Shown one piece after another: positions 11,170 to 24,244 of a stretch of 64,000 nt of DNA. Under the pieces are notes generated by a model that was not told the DNA's origin, did not search any database, and saw only the letters and a list, made by a program, of their open reading frames with translations. The position numbers and the translations under genes were made by a program. Every line of letters begins with the position of its first letter. Positions within the stretch are counted from its first letter, which is position 1. The stretch is taken from positions 1 through 64,000 of the forward strand of contig JACONI010000111.1 in assembly GCA_014323825.1 (NCBI GenBank), read 5' to 3'. Origin of the DNA: Ekhidna sp. (GTDB taxonomy: Bacteria > Bacteroidota > Bacteroidia > Cytophagales > Cyclobacteriaceae).

Positions 11170-11496
11170 ATGTCAGGTTTAAGAGTTTTTAAAAATATGA
11201 AACTTTGGAAAAGACTAAGAAAAAATGCGGGAGCTATAACAGTATCTTTACTTGTTATCGGACTCCCGGTTAATGCTTATTTTAATTTGAATAGTGGAAT
11301 TGAACAAAACGCTAAGGACATCATTGAACTAAAGTCTGAGTTTAAGCATTTAAAAGCAGACTTGTCACGTGTTGAAAATAAGGTTGATAAAGTTGAAGTT
11401 AAGATCGATAAAGTCGAAGATAAAGTTGATAAAATTGAAAATAAGGTTGACAAAATGTACGACCTCCTTTTGGAACTTAAAAGAAGTGAGAACTGA
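11170..11496 (+). CDS. Small membrane-anchored coiled-coil protein
   Basis: N-terminal TM helix, then VENKVDKVEVKIDKVEDKVDKIENKVDK heptads. Confidence 0.6.
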   Translation: MSGLRVFKNMKLWKRLRKNAGAITVSLLVIGLPVNAYFNLNSGIEQNAKDIIELKSEFKHLKADLSRVENKVDKVEVKIDKVEDKVDKIENKVDKMYDLLLELKRSEN

Positions 11497-11629
11497 ATGA
11501 GTTAAGAAAAAATAAATTTTTAACACTATTATTTTATTGAATCTTTTATATTATTTTGGTGTTATATATTAGACTATTTTATGTTATGAAAAGGAACAGG
11601 TATTAATCAAAAATAAGGGAAATACTGTT

Positions 11630-11902
11630 TTGAGGTGGCTAAATAATAACTCTAGTGCAATAACTTCATTTATGGCAATTATGATTCCTTTAGCCTCTCT
11701 TAATTGGTTTATTATTTCATCAAGTACTAAAAATCAGATTAACACAGCTTTTAAAGAGCTAAACAATAAAAATGAAACTAGACATAATGATTTGAATGAT
11801 AAAAATGAAACTAGGTATAATGATATTAATACTCATTTCTTAGAAATAAGAAATGATTTGAATGTTAGAGTTGCAAGGATTGAAGAGAATTTGGAAGATT
11901 AA
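11630..11902 (+). CDS. Small membrane-anchored coiled-coil protein
   Basis: N-terminal hydrophobic segment, then repeated NDKNETRYNDL segment. Confidence 0.5.
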   Translation: MRWLNNNSSAITSFMAIMIPLASLNWFIISSSTKNQINTAFKELNNKNETRHNDLNDKNETRYNDINTHFLEIRNDLNVRVARIEENLED

Positions 11903-12030
11903 TAAATACATAAATTTATAGGTGTTAAATTATAAACTACACCTTCATATCATATTTATTCCTGACTAAGAGCAGAAAGGCAAAAAAATAAACGAATATT
12001 ATAAAAAAATTGTACGAAGAAGCCTTACTC

Positions 12031-12876
12031 TCATCTCTCGGGTAACTTAAAAACCATCACCGGAATTTCGGATTCATTTACCAGCGACTCGGCAGTACTC
12101 CCTGCGATGAGATGTCCCAGCCCCGTTCTGCCATGTGTTCCAATCATGATCATTCCGGATTCATTCTCTTCAGCAAACTTTATAGCTCCTTCGTCTATAA
12201 AATCCGCACTTTCGGAATTTAAAGTGAAATTTTTAAACTTATTTCTCTCCGCAAAAAGTTCAAGCTGCTTTTTCACCTGTCCATCTTCCAGCCAGTTGTA
12301 AGGTGTCTTTATTTTGACGACGTGCATACTTAAGCCGATTCCGGATTGAATTTCCTTCACCTGATCTGCAATTACATCTTGTGCTGTGGAAGCATCTGTT
12401 GCGAAAATGAGGTTTTTGAAATCCCTGATATGCGTCTCTCCTTTCACAATGACTACCGGACATTTTGCATATCGAATCATGCGGGCCGCATTCGACCCGA
12501 CGAAAAACTCTTTAAGACCGGAAGCACCATTGGAGCCCATAATGATATAGTCTGCTTCCTCATCCGAGATGGTAGCACTTATCTTTTGGAAAGGATTACC
12601 GTGCTTCATGATGGTTTTTACTTCCACCCCTTCCTTTGTGAGGTAATCCTTCCATTCTTCCAGCCTGCCATGCACTCCTTTTATAAATTCACCGGTATAG
12701 AACTTTTCCATGGCCTGCCCGTGAGTTTCACCGGTGGTGCTAAACTGCGCTGCCGGAAGTTCCAATACATGAATCAGGACAATCCCAGCCTCAAAAAGCC
12801 GACTAAACTCCACGGCAAAATGCATTGCATACTCAGACTGCTGTGAGAAATCTACCGGTACAATGATCTTTTTCAT
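12031..12876 (-). CDS. Universal stress protein (tandem UspA domains)
   Basis: MKKIIVPVDFSQQSEYAMHFA; GSNGASGLKEFFVGSNAARMIRYAKCPVVIVK; IGTHGRTGLGHLIAGSTAESLVNESEIPVMVFK. Confidence 0.92.
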   Translation of the reverse strand: MKKIIVPVDFSQQSEYAMHFAVEFSRLFEAGIVLIHVLELPAAQFSTTGETHGQAMEKFYTGEFIKGVHGRLEEWKDYLTKEGVEVKTIMKHGNPFQKISATISDEEADYIIMGSNGASGLKEFFVGSNAARMIRYAKCPVVIVKGETHIRDFKNLIFATDASTAQDVIADQVKEIQSGIGLSMHVVKIKTPYNWLEDGQVKKQLELFAERNKFKNFTLNSESADFIDEGAIKFAEENESGMIMIGTHGRTGLGHLIAGSTAESLVNESEIPVMVFKLPER

Positions 12877-13802
12877 AGTATTGTCATTGGTTTTATTTTT
12901 CGATACTCCGGAGTTCCACCGGCTTTTGAAATAGCCTTGAGTTGGATCACTTTTTCAGGCCTGTTTATCCTGAAAGACCATACAGGTATATGTACATGAT
13001 TGACTGTATCTTCGGTCAAACTACCGGATAACCAGTGAGCTATTCCTCTTCTTGCATGTGTAGCCATTGCTACCATGTCGGCTTTAGAATTCTCCACCTC
13101 CATAAATATTCCATCTGAAGGGAAGACGCTTCTTACGATGAAGAAGGAGTAATTATCTATTTCAAAACGCTCAAAAATACCTTTCAGTTCATCTGCTACG
13201 GCATCCTCATTCTCAATATTATGTGGGGTTTTAACCCAAACAAATTCCAGTTTACAATCAAACATTTTCCGGAGTATCCTTACTTCTTTCAGAAATGAAC
13301 TTCTGATCTCTCTCAGATCAAGAGGTACCAGGATTTTCTTAATTTGATCTGTTGATATAGATTGAGGTATTGATATCACCGGACATGATACATGCCTTAC
13401 AATTCGTTCCGTATTTGATCCGATAAAAAACTCTTCCAACCCTGTGGAACCGGTTGTTCCCACAACACATAAATCAATATCACTTTCATTGATTTCATCT
13501 TTTATGGAATCAAGTAATCCTAACGGGCTGACTTTTCCCGTCACTTTTACGTCTTCTACATCAAACTCCTTTACCATTCGATCCATTTGATGCTCAATGG
13601 ACTCCATGACTTCTTTGATCATCAACTTAGCGTTGCTATCAACCGGAAAATGATAATCAGCAGAATAATGGTAAACCGAGCTAATTTCTGCGCTGTTTAG
13701 AAATTTAACGGATGCGTTGTTTTCTTTTGCCAACTTTATGGCAAACCAGGCCGCTGCTTCGCTGACCTTGGAAAAATCTACGGGCACTAATATATTTTTC
13801 AT
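12873..13802 (-). CDS. Universal stress protein
   Basis: MKNILVPVDFSKVSEAAAWFAIKLA; VGTTGSTGLEEFFIGSNTERIVRHVSCPVISI. Confidence 0.92.
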   Translation of the reverse strand: MKNILVPVDFSKVSEAAAWFAIKLAKENNASVKFLNSAEISSVYHYSADYHFPVDSNAKLMIKEVMESIEHQMDRMVKEFDVEDVKVTGKVSPLGLLDSIKDEINESDIDLCVVGTTGSTGLEEFFIGSNTERIVRHVSCPVISIPQSISTDQIKKILVPLDLREIRSSFLKEVRILRKMFDCKLEFVWVKTPHNIENEDAVADELKGIFERFEIDNYSFFIVRSVFPSDGIFMEVENSKADMVAMATHARRGIAHWLSGSLTEDTVNHVHIPVWSFRINRPEKVIQLKAISKAGGTPEYRKIKPMTIL

Positions 13803-13868
13803 ACCTCTAAATTAGGCTTTGGGTAAATTTTTTGAAATGAGCAAAGACAGCCATAGAGGTGATTTACA

Positions 13869-14789
13869 TCAGACTTTGACACTTTCGATAGCATTTTTCA
13901 GCACTTGTGCCGAATAGTTGAGCAAAGTCTGCTCCTCTTCTGAAATGCTGACCGGGATGATTCCCTCAATCCCTTTTTCACCGATCAGGGTAGGTACGGA
14001 AAGAGCCACATCCCGAAGCCCATAAGCACCGTCTAACACAGAGGAAACTGTGGTAATTCTTCTATCACCTCTAAGCAGCCATTTTAGCAATGTAGCGGTA
14101 ACTAACCCAATCGCATGATTAGTCGCACCTTTTCGCCTGATGATTTCCTGGGCTGCTCTTTTTACTTTTTCAGCAATTTCGGAGTGAAATGTCCCCTCCC
14201 AATCCTTCCATTCTTTGATGGGGAGTGTTCCAATCTTAGCACTTGACCATAAAACTACCTCAGAGTCACCGTGCTCTCCAATCACATGTGCATGTACACT
14301 TTTAGGGTCAATATTAATCTTTCTCCCAATTGCTTCTCTTAGTCGTGCAGTATCCAGCATGGTACCTGTACCTATGACCCGCTCTTTCGGCAAACCTGTG
14401 AATTTTTGATAGTAGTAAGTCAAAACATCCACAGGGTTAGAAACAATGATCAAAAGCCCCGAATAACCTTTCAAATCTCCGGCAATTTCTTTTGCAATCC
14501 TAATATTCTCTTTAAGAAGATCCAGTCGGGTTTCTCCCGGTTTTCCTCCCCTTCCTGCTGTTATTACAATGGCAGCACAGTCCTTCATTTCACTCACTTT
14601 GCAGGCCACCGTTTCTGCTGTAGGCAAAAAGGACGATCCATGATTCAGATCCATTGCCTCACCTTCTGCAATCTCGTGTTTTATATCCGCAACCAGTAAT
14701 TTTTTACATAACCCCTGATGAAGAATCGAAATGGCAGTACTGGCACCTACCCATCCCATTCCTACAATACCGATCTTACCTGAAATCAT
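13869..14789 (-). CDS. Lactate/malate dehydrogenase family protein
   Basis: GIVGMGWVGASTA; VSNPVDVLTYY; GEHGDSEVVLWS. Confidence 0.88.
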   Translation of the reverse strand: MISGKIGIVGMGWVGASTAISILHQGLCKKLLVADIKHEIAEGEAMDLNHGSSFLPTAETVACKVSEMKDCAAIVITAGRGGKPGETRLDLLKENIRIAKEIAGDLKGYSGLLIIVSNPVDVLTYYYQKFTGLPKERVIGTGTMLDTARLREAIGRKINIDPKSVHAHVIGEHGDSEVVLWSSAKIGTLPIKEWKDWEGTFHSEIAEKVKRAAQEIIRRKGATNHAIGLVTATLLKWLLRGDRRITTVSSVLDGAYGLRDVALSVPTLIGEKGIEGIIPVSISEEEQTLLNYSAQVLKNAIESVKV

Positions 14790-14980
14790 GGATTAAATGA
14801 GTTTAATGAAACTGACAGTATTTGAAATGCAATTTAAGACCTGATCTAAAGCCAAACAAATAATTCGAATGATTTCTTTCCCCTTATCATTTACTTCCAG
14901 TCCTACTGCGATATTTCATATCTTAATATCTACATCATTAAATATGAGATGTATAGTAAGCCCGTAGACTGATTTATGAT

Positions 14981-15391
14981 TTGATATGTTCTGATCTGTA
15001 TGGGTTATATTTGAAAAAAATGATTGACACACTTACAATATCTAAAGAACTGGAAGAAGCAGGTCTAACCAGGTCACAAGCAAACGCAGTAGCTCATCAG
15101 ATGAGAACACTAACCGAAAATTCACTAGCCTCAAAAGAAAACCTAAAAACAACTGAGCTATCTCTTCAAAAAGAAATTGAAGAGGTCAGACTATCCTTAA
15201 CTAAAGAAATTAATGAAGTAAAATTATCCTTGACCAAGGAAATAAACTCAGTGAAAGTAGAAGTAAAAACAATAGAAGCCAATCTTCAAAAAGAATTAAG
15301 ACAAACGTCAAATGCTACTATCAGGTGGGTAGCCGCTATGCTAATTGGTCAAACGGCACTAATAACCACGCTGATAAAGGTTTTTAGCTAA
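14981..15391 (+). CDS. Coiled-coil membrane protein (CCDC90/DUF1640-like)
   Basis: ELEEAGLTRSQANAVAHQMRT... repeated SLTKEINEVKL heptads and C-terminal TM. Confidence 0.55.
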   Translation: MICSDLYGLYLKKMIDTLTISKELEEAGLTRSQANAVAHQMRTLTENSLASKENLKTTELSLQKEIEEVRLSLTKEINEVKLSLTKEINSVKVEVKTIEANLQKELRQTSNATIRWVAAMLIGQTALITTLIKVFS

Positions 15392-15466
15392 AATAAATTC
15401 AGTGTTAGATATATAAGTCAATAATTGATTTTGAGTTTTCTGATGAGAGAAGAACATTCGAAGTGA

Positions 15467-15780
15467 TTGCATCATTCTTTAACAAAACTTGTGATCTATC
15501 ATAGGGAAAATCCAACAAGAAACCATCATCGGGACAATAAAATCAGCATGTTCTCTAAGTCTCCCTTCAACCGGGATATCAGCAGCGTGACAAATATGAC
15601 AGCTATGTTTTTCAATAATGCCTCCCCATGTCTTCCGAAAACTACGATGAGTTCCTGAACGGAAGGAGTCACAAAACAGAAGCAGAGATCCGCCCTGCCA
15701 GCATCACTTTTGATGCACTAAGGCGTTACTCTTGTGCAGGAAGGGCCGCAAAGAGCAAACTTACTAATCCTCCATTCATG
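15467..15780 (+). pseudogene. Remnant of a DUF285/T9SS surface protein (5' half)
   Basis: MFSKSPFNRDISSVTNMTAMF and ITFDALRRYSCAGRAAKSKL match the DUF285 repeat and post-repeat region of BspA copy 2. Confidence 0.65.
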
Positions 15781-15921
15781 TGATATCACAGGAAACAGGC
15801 TGAATGCACTTACCATAAATTGAGACTGTTGCAAGGTGATTTTTTCAACTAAAAATTGAGTCAAAAAAGATAAAAATTGGATGTTGTTACCTAACAATTT
15901 TCTGTAACACCGTGGTCATTT

Positions 15922-15954
15922 AAACCTCCAAGGTTTCCAAAACCTTGGAGGTTT
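15922..15954. repeat. Perfect 15-bp inverted repeat AAACCTCCAAGGTTT-cca-AAACCTTGGAGGTTT
   Basis: Read directly; 3-nt loop. Confidence 0.95.
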
Positions 15955-15979
15955 TTGTGGTGCTGTCGTTTCGTTAGTT

Positions 15980-16013
15980 AAACCTTCAAGGTTTTTCAAC
16001 ACCTTGAAGGTTT
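15980..16013. repeat. 13-bp inverted repeat AAACCTTCAAGGT...ACCTTGAAGGTTT
   Basis: Read directly; sequence variant of the preceding hairpin. Confidence 0.95.
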
Positions 16014-16038
16014 TTCTTTTGCTTTTCTGCGTGCCTTT

Positions 16039-18396
16039 TTATCCCCCGCTTGGCGGCCGAAGGACAACGACGAATTGTGATTTTTTCGTAGGGTCTGTGT
16101 TGCTGGTAAGAGTAATGATAGCATACGTATTTACGCTTCCGCTGGGCGGCAGATAGTTAAAATGTACAGTAGTCACTCCGTCCCCTACTACGATTGGATT
16201 ATTAGCCCGCAAACGAATACTTTTGGCCGGACTTACAGATAAGGTATATGAATCCGCCGTGCCACCAACGGTAAAATTAAAAACAGACATTTTTATGTCG
16301 TTCATATAGTCAGATCTAGTAAGAGGTGTCATTCTTTCCCCAAATCTTATAACACCCCCAACATTCGGATTGAAGAATGTCGTTTCGCTGGGGGCACTTC
16401 CCGTCCAATTTACCATATTTTTCGTTTGATTGACGGTAATCGTCCATTCATTTCCGCCTGTTCCCGAAACCGTCAGCATAATCGCGCGGCTATTATTATC
16501 AGCGGTTGACGGATATTCCCCCACCACCATCGAAAACCGCTTATCGCCCAATTTTTGTATTTCGGCATCAGGAATAATGGCATTATTAGACGAGGTAATC
16601 GTCCAATTCGTAAGCGTCGTCTCTACATATACTGTATACACGTTTGCATAGCCCGGCACATTTATCGTAGTATTTGTGCTGCTGACTGTAAAATCTGCCG
16701 CCAGCACAGTTATATCGGCCATAACTGACAGCTTTCCGTCAGATACTTTTACCGTAAGGGTATAATTCGGATTATTCTCAAAGTCCAGCGCCCCTGCCGT
16801 GGTAAGGGCTCCGGTAGTTCGATTTATATCGAACAAATCGCCGGTATTTCCCGAAGTGATGGTAAACATGAGGTCGTCCTCCTCCGGGTCTGTGGCCTGC
16901 ACGGTTCCGACAGCGGTTCCGTTCATCGCATCTTCGGGCACGGAGAAGGTCTGATCGGCAATGGCTGGTGCTTCATTTACATCTGTAACATTGACGGTGA
17001 TGTCGGCCGTAGCCGAGAGGCTTCCATCGGAGACGCTTACGGTCAGGGTATAAGTTGAGGTGTTCTCAAAGTCCAGCGACCCTGCCGTTGTAATGGCTCC
17101 GGTAGTTCGATCTATAGCGAATAGCGCCCCTGCTGTCGTAATAGCCCCTGTGCCTTCACCTATACATCGCCTGTATTTCCCGCAGTGATGGTAAACATGA
17201 GGTTGTTCATGTCCGCATCCGCAGCCTGCACGGTTCCGACTGCCGTGTTGTTAGCAGCATCTTCGGCTACAGTAAAGGTTTGATCGGTAATAGTAGGCGC
17301 ATTATCATTTACATTGGTCACATTGATGGTTACGTTGGCTGTTGCCGAGAGGCTTCCATCGGAGACGCTTACGGTCAGGGTATAAGTTGAGGTGTTCTCA
17401 AAGTCCAGCGCCCCTGCCGTTGTAAGGGCTCCGGTACCTTCATTTATAGCGAATACATCGCCAGTATTTCCCGCAGTGATGGCAAACATGAGGTTATTCG
17501 TTTCGGCATCACTAGCCTGCACCGTCCCGACTGCGGTTCCATTCACCGCATCTTCGGGTACGGAGAAGGTCTGCTCGGTAATGGCCGGTGCAGTATTTAC
17601 GGGTTCAGAGGTACCTGTGTCTTCGTTGACATCGGTCACATTGATGATTATGTCGGCCTCATCTGCCAACTCTCCGTCCGAGACGCTTACTTTAAGGGTA
17701 TAAGTCGGAGCGGTCTCAAAGTCGAGTGTTCCTGCTGTAGTAATGGCACCCGAAGATGCATTTATAGCGAAAGCATTACCTGTATTTCCCGAAGCGATAG
17801 TAAAGGTGAGGTCGTCCTCCTCTTCGTCCGCAGCCTGCACGGTTCCTACTGCGGTTCCGTTCGCTGCATCTTCGGCTAGGGAGAAGGTTTGCTCAGGAGT
17901 AATAGTCGGCGCTTCATTTACATCAGTAACATTGATGGTAATGTCAGCCGTAGCCGAGAGTTCCCCATCGGAGACGGTTATGGTGAGGGTATAATTCGGA
18001 GTAGTCTCAAAGTCGAGATTCTTATTAGTGAGCAGTTGCCTCCGTTCAGCATTTATGGCAAATGCCTCGTCGGTATTCCCTTCGGTAATGGCAAACCTCA
18101 AGGCCTCCTGCTCTTCATCGTTCGCCTCGACGGTCTCCACCACCGTCCCTATTGGGACATTTTCGGCGATAGAAAAAGTCAGATCGTCGATGGTTGGCGG
18201 GGTATTTTTTTTCCCGCTGTCATCGTCCCCACAGGCGGACAGCACCAACCCCGTGATGATAAATAGAACAACTTTTGGAAAAAGTGTAACTATTCTTAGG
18301 GGGGGGGGGGGGTAAATGAAGCCCGTACAGCCCCTTTAACAGTGTATATGACGTGTTCTTTCTATCCGTAATGTTTTTTGATCTAATGTAACTCAT
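16039..18396 (-). CDS. Cadherin-repeat (CA-like) surface lipoprotein, phase-OFF by a 14-C tract and internally frameshifted
   Basis: ORFs 17160..18248 and 16039..16941 are one gene split at ~17160. Upstream frame gives LRIVTLFPKVVLFIITGLVLSAC lipoprotein signal. Leader ATG at 18396 (MSYIRSKNITDRKNTSYTLLKGLYGLHL) then C14. Confidence 0.75.
18299..18312 (-). repeat. Poly-C (14 nt) homopolymer in the 5' coding region of the cadherin lipoprotein
   Basis: G x14 on +; leader and body are in frame only with 13 (or 10/16) Cs. Confidence 0.9.
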
Positions 18397-18424
18397 AGCT
18401 CTTTATTTTAGTTGGTATGAAATG

Positions 18425-18432
18425 CAAAGCTA
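18425..18432 (-). promoter_or_regulatory. Putative -7 element (TAGCTTTG)
   Basis: Matches TAnnTTTG, ~29 nt upstream of ATG 18396. Confidence 0.5.
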
Positions 18433-18569
18433 TATAAGTTTTTTTATTTGCTGTATAAATTTTAATTTTTTTCAAAATACCTCCTGTGCAACGGTCTCAA
18501 ATTGTGAGGATATCCCTCCGAGAATGACCTGAACGTGTCCACCGCCACAGACAACTGCCTACAGGTTAA

Positions 18570-18656
18570 AGCAAAATAAACACTTGGATGGATACAGCCA
18601 CCCTGTACCTCGTCCAACTGTCAGACGGACGTTTACTGAAGTTTATAAAGCAATAA
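18570..18656 (+). pseudogene. Remnant T9SS type A C-terminal domain
   Basis: NTWMDTATLYLVQLSDGRLLKFIKQ* compared with intact copy NTNTRIDAASLHSGLYLVQLPDGRLLKFVKR*. Confidence 0.7.
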
Positions 18657-18856
18657 AAAAACTTCTCGGAAATCCAGGAGCGGATAAAAATAACTGCTAA
18701 TTAGATAAAAATGATCCCGGAACAGTCAATAAAGCAGAAAAAAAGTCAGTTTACTTTTGCAAAAGTCAAATCTGCCATTTTGTCTTAAAAAATCCTGAAA
18801 AATTGATGGAATGGTAGTTGTATTCATTTAATCGTACAATTAAAAGAAAGTGAAAA

Positions 18857-21472
18857 ATGAATTTCAATAACTATACAATAAAGGCGCAGGAAGTATTGCA
18901 AAAAGCCACTGAAATAGCTTCCGGTAATGATCAGCAAATTATAGAAACAGGCCATTTGTTTCAGGCGATTCTACAGTCAGACGAAAACCTGATTTTGTTT
19001 TTATTAAAGAAGCTCGGTGCGTCCAAACAGGCAATTTCGGATTCATTAGAGTATATAATAGCAGCTTATCCTAAAGTATCCGGAGGGCAGTCTTATCTCT
19101 CTAATGACGCTGCAAAGTCACTTCAAAAGGCGGAAAAGTATCTGAAGGATTTTGGAGACGAATATGTGGCTGTAGAACACATCATTTTAGGTTTACTTTC
19201 CGGTTCTGATAAGGTATCACAAATTCTGAAGGATGCAGGCTTTCATGAAAAAGAGCTCATTAAAGCCATCCGAGAACTTCGGGGAGGCGGGAGTGTAACA
19301 GATCAAAATGCGGAATCAAAGTACAGATCCTTAGAGCGATATTCAAAAAACCTGAATGAACTTGCTAAAAAAGGTAAAATTGATCCTGTAATCGGCCGGG
19401 ACGAGGAAATCAGAAGAGTCCTGCAAATTCTGGCCAGGAGGACTAAGAACAATCCTATTTTGCTTGGTGAGCCCGGGGTCGGTAAAACAGCGATCGTTGA
19501 AGGGATGGCCCGGCGGGTTGTGGACGGTGACGTTCCGGAGAACCTAAAGTCCAAGACGATCATCTCGTTAGATATGGGACTCCTTGTTGCAGGGGCCAAG
19601 TATAAGGGAGAGTTTGAAGAAAGATTAAAGGCAGTCATCAAAGAGGTTACAGACAGTGAAGGCGAGATTATTCTTTTCATTGACGAAATTCACACATTGA
19701 TTGGAGCCGGTGGTGGAAGTGAAGGAGCAATGGATGCCGCCAATCTATTGAAACCGGCTTTGGCGAGAGGCGAGCTACACGCAATTGGCGCGACCACCCT
19801 TCAGGAGTATCAGAAGTACATCGAAAAGGATAAGGCACTTGAGAGAAGGTTCCAATCCATTACGGTTGATGAGCCGAATGTACAAGATGCGATTTCCATT
19901 CTTAGGGGAATTAAGGACAAATATGAAGTCCATCATGGAGTACGAATTCAGGATGATGCAGTGATTGCTTCCGTAGAGCTATCAAACAGATACATCTCAG
20001 ATCGGTTTTTACCGGATAAGGCAATTGATTTGATGGACGAAGCAGCGTCCAAACTTCGGATTGAAATGGACTCACTTCCGGAGGATCTGGACGAGTTGAA
20101 TCGAAAGATCATGCAGATGGAAATCGAGCGAGAGGCAATCCGAAGGGAGAAGAACAAGGAGAAAGAAAAAGAATTGAATCGTGAAATTGCAGATTTGGAA
20201 GCCGAGAGAAATGAATTGAAAGCCCGATGGGACAATGAGAAGTCTGTGATTCAGGGATTGCGCGAAGCCAAGGAGAATATTGAGCATTATAAAATTGAAG
20301 CTGAAAAAGCCGAACGTGCGGGCGAATATGAACGGGTAGCTGAAATCAGGTATGGCAGGATCGTAGATGCAGAAGCAAAGCTTAAAGAATATCAGAAGCA
20401 ACTTGCAGAGATGCAGGGAGAGCAAAGTTTACTTAAAGAAGAAGTGGATGCCGAAGATATTGCAGAAGTCGTTGGTAAATGGACCGGCATTCCTGTGTCC
20501 AAAATGCTTCAGAGTGATCGTGAGAAATTGGTTCATCTGGAAGAAGAGCTGAGCAACAGGGTTGCAGGACAAACGGAAGCAATTCAGGCAGTCTCTGATG
20601 CGGTTAGAAGAAGTAGAGCCGGGTTACACGACCCGAAGCGACCTATTGGTTCCTTTATTTTCCTGGGTACTACCGGCGTAGGGAAGACAGAATTAGCAAA
20701 GGCTTTGGCAGAATATCTCTTCAACGATGAAAATGCAATGGTTCGAATTGATATGTCTGAATATCAGGAGAGGCATGCCGTAAGTCGATTGATTGGGGCA
20801 CCTCCGGGATACGTGGGATATGACGAAGGCGGACAACTCACGGAGTCTGTAAGAAGAAAGCCCTACAGCGTGATCCTTTTGGATGAAATCGAGAAAGCAC
20901 ATTCGGACGTATTCAATACTTTGCTTCAGGTACTTGACGACGGAAGGCTGACGGATAACAAAGGCCGGGTTGCGAATTTCAAGAATACAATCATCATCAT
21001 GACCACCAACATTGGCTCCGAGTTAATTCAGGAAAATTTTGAAAAACTGGATGAACTGAATCCTGACCCTGTAATTGAGGAAACCAAAAATCAGGTATTC
21101 GAACTTTTGAAAAAGTCAGTACGTCCGGAGTTTTTAAATCGAGTGGACGAAACGATCATGTTCAGGCCATTGAGTAAGCAGGATCTTCAAAAGATCGTAG
21201 GGATTCAGTTTAAACTGATCCGAGATCGATTGGATGAGAATGGAATTAAAATCGAAGCAGATGATAAGGTACTGTCGCATCTTGGAGAGGTTGGATTTGG
21301 TCCGCAGTTTGGGGCGAGACCACTGAAGAGAGTGCTTCAAAGGGAGCTCTTAAACGAACTTTCTAAAGAAATTCTGAAAGGAAATATCCGGAAGGATTCG
21401 GTGATAGGGGTGACCTTATCAGATCAGAATAAAATAGAGTTCCTGAACCTGGATAAAGTTGTCGTTGAGTAA
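18857..21472 (+). CDS. clpB: ATP-dependent chaperone ClpB
   Basis: 871 aa, two AAA+ modules [13 protein letters not shown] and [14 protein letters not shown]. Confidence 0.97.
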   Translation: MNFNNYTIKAQEVLQKATEIASGNDQQIIETGHLFQAILQSDENLILFLLKKLGASKQAISDSLEYIIAAYPKVSGGQSYLSNDAAKSLQKAEKYLKDFGDEYVAVEHIILGLLSGSDKVSQILKDAGFHEKELIKAIRELRGGGSVTDQNAESKYRSLERYSKNLNELAKKGKIDPVIGRDEEIRRVLQILARRTKNNPILLGEPGVGKTAIVEGMARRVVDGDVPENLKSKTIISLDMGLLVAGAKYKGEFEERLKAVIKEVTDSEGEIILFIDEIHTLIGAGGGSEGAMDAANLLKPALARGELHAIGATTLQEYQKYIEKDKALERRFQSITVDEPNVQDAISILRGIKDKYEVHHGVRIQDDAVIASVELSNRYISDRFLPDKAIDLMDEAASKLRIEMDSLPEDLDELNRKIMQMEIEREAIRREKNKEKEKELNREIADLEAERNELKARWDNEKSVIQGLREAKENIEHYKIEAEKAERAGEYERVAEIRYGRIVDAEAKLKEYQKQLAEMQGEQSLLKEEVDAEDIAEVVGKWTGIPVSKMLQSDREKLVHLEEELSNRVAGQTEAIQAVSDAVRRSRAGLHDPKRPIGSFIFLGTTGVGKTELAKALAEYLFNDENAMVRIDMSEYQERHAVSRLIGAPPGYVGYDEGGQLTESVRRKPYSVILLDEIEKAHSDVFNTLLQVLDDGRLTDNKGRVANFKNTIIIMTTNIGSELIQENFEKLDELNPDPVIEETKNQVFELLKKSVRPEFLNRVDETIMFRPLSKQDLQKIVGIQFKLIRDRLDENGIKIEADDKVLSHLGEVGFGPQFGARPLKRVLQRELLNELSKEILKGNIRKDSVIGVTLSDQNKIEFLNLDKVVVE

Positions 21473-21709
21473 GTTTTCAAAATAATCAAAAGAGTGGTTG
21501 GGTTCTGATTTTGGGCAGTATGGTTACTTTTCATATCAGGTTCAAGTTTGAAGATGTTTGATTGGAATGTCTGATCCGGCTTCCGGAGAATGTACGTCTG
21601 CTTTTTCCCCGCTTAAAACTTTCAATTCAAAGGCTTGTTCAAAAATCTCAAAATTCAAAGCAATGGGGATTACCTTTTTAGGACGGTATTTCTATTCAAC
21701 TTGTAAAAT

Positions 21710-24101
<2,392 letters not shown>

Positions 24102-24244
24102 GCAATCATTTAAAAATCCAAAAGAACACGTGAGATTAGTACTGATTCTTTAGGATTTATATCATACTGAAATACAAATGTAGGTTGAGAAAGAGCAATA
24201 AAAAAGCTACCTTGAAAAGATAGCTTCATTATTTTAGAAAACCT

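Noticed and set aside
15922-16013. CRISPR-like repeat array
   Set aside because: Only two units, each an internal palindrome; no regular spacers or cas genes in the window.
18299-18312. Poly-G/C tracts as pure sequencing artefacts
   Set aside because: Exact length may be miscounted and should be checked, but recurrence at the same leader position in three loci, with otherwise open frames on both sides, is not explained by sequencing error.
17392-18315. + strand ORFs opposite the cadherin gene
   Set aside because: Low-complexity antisense of cadherin repeats.
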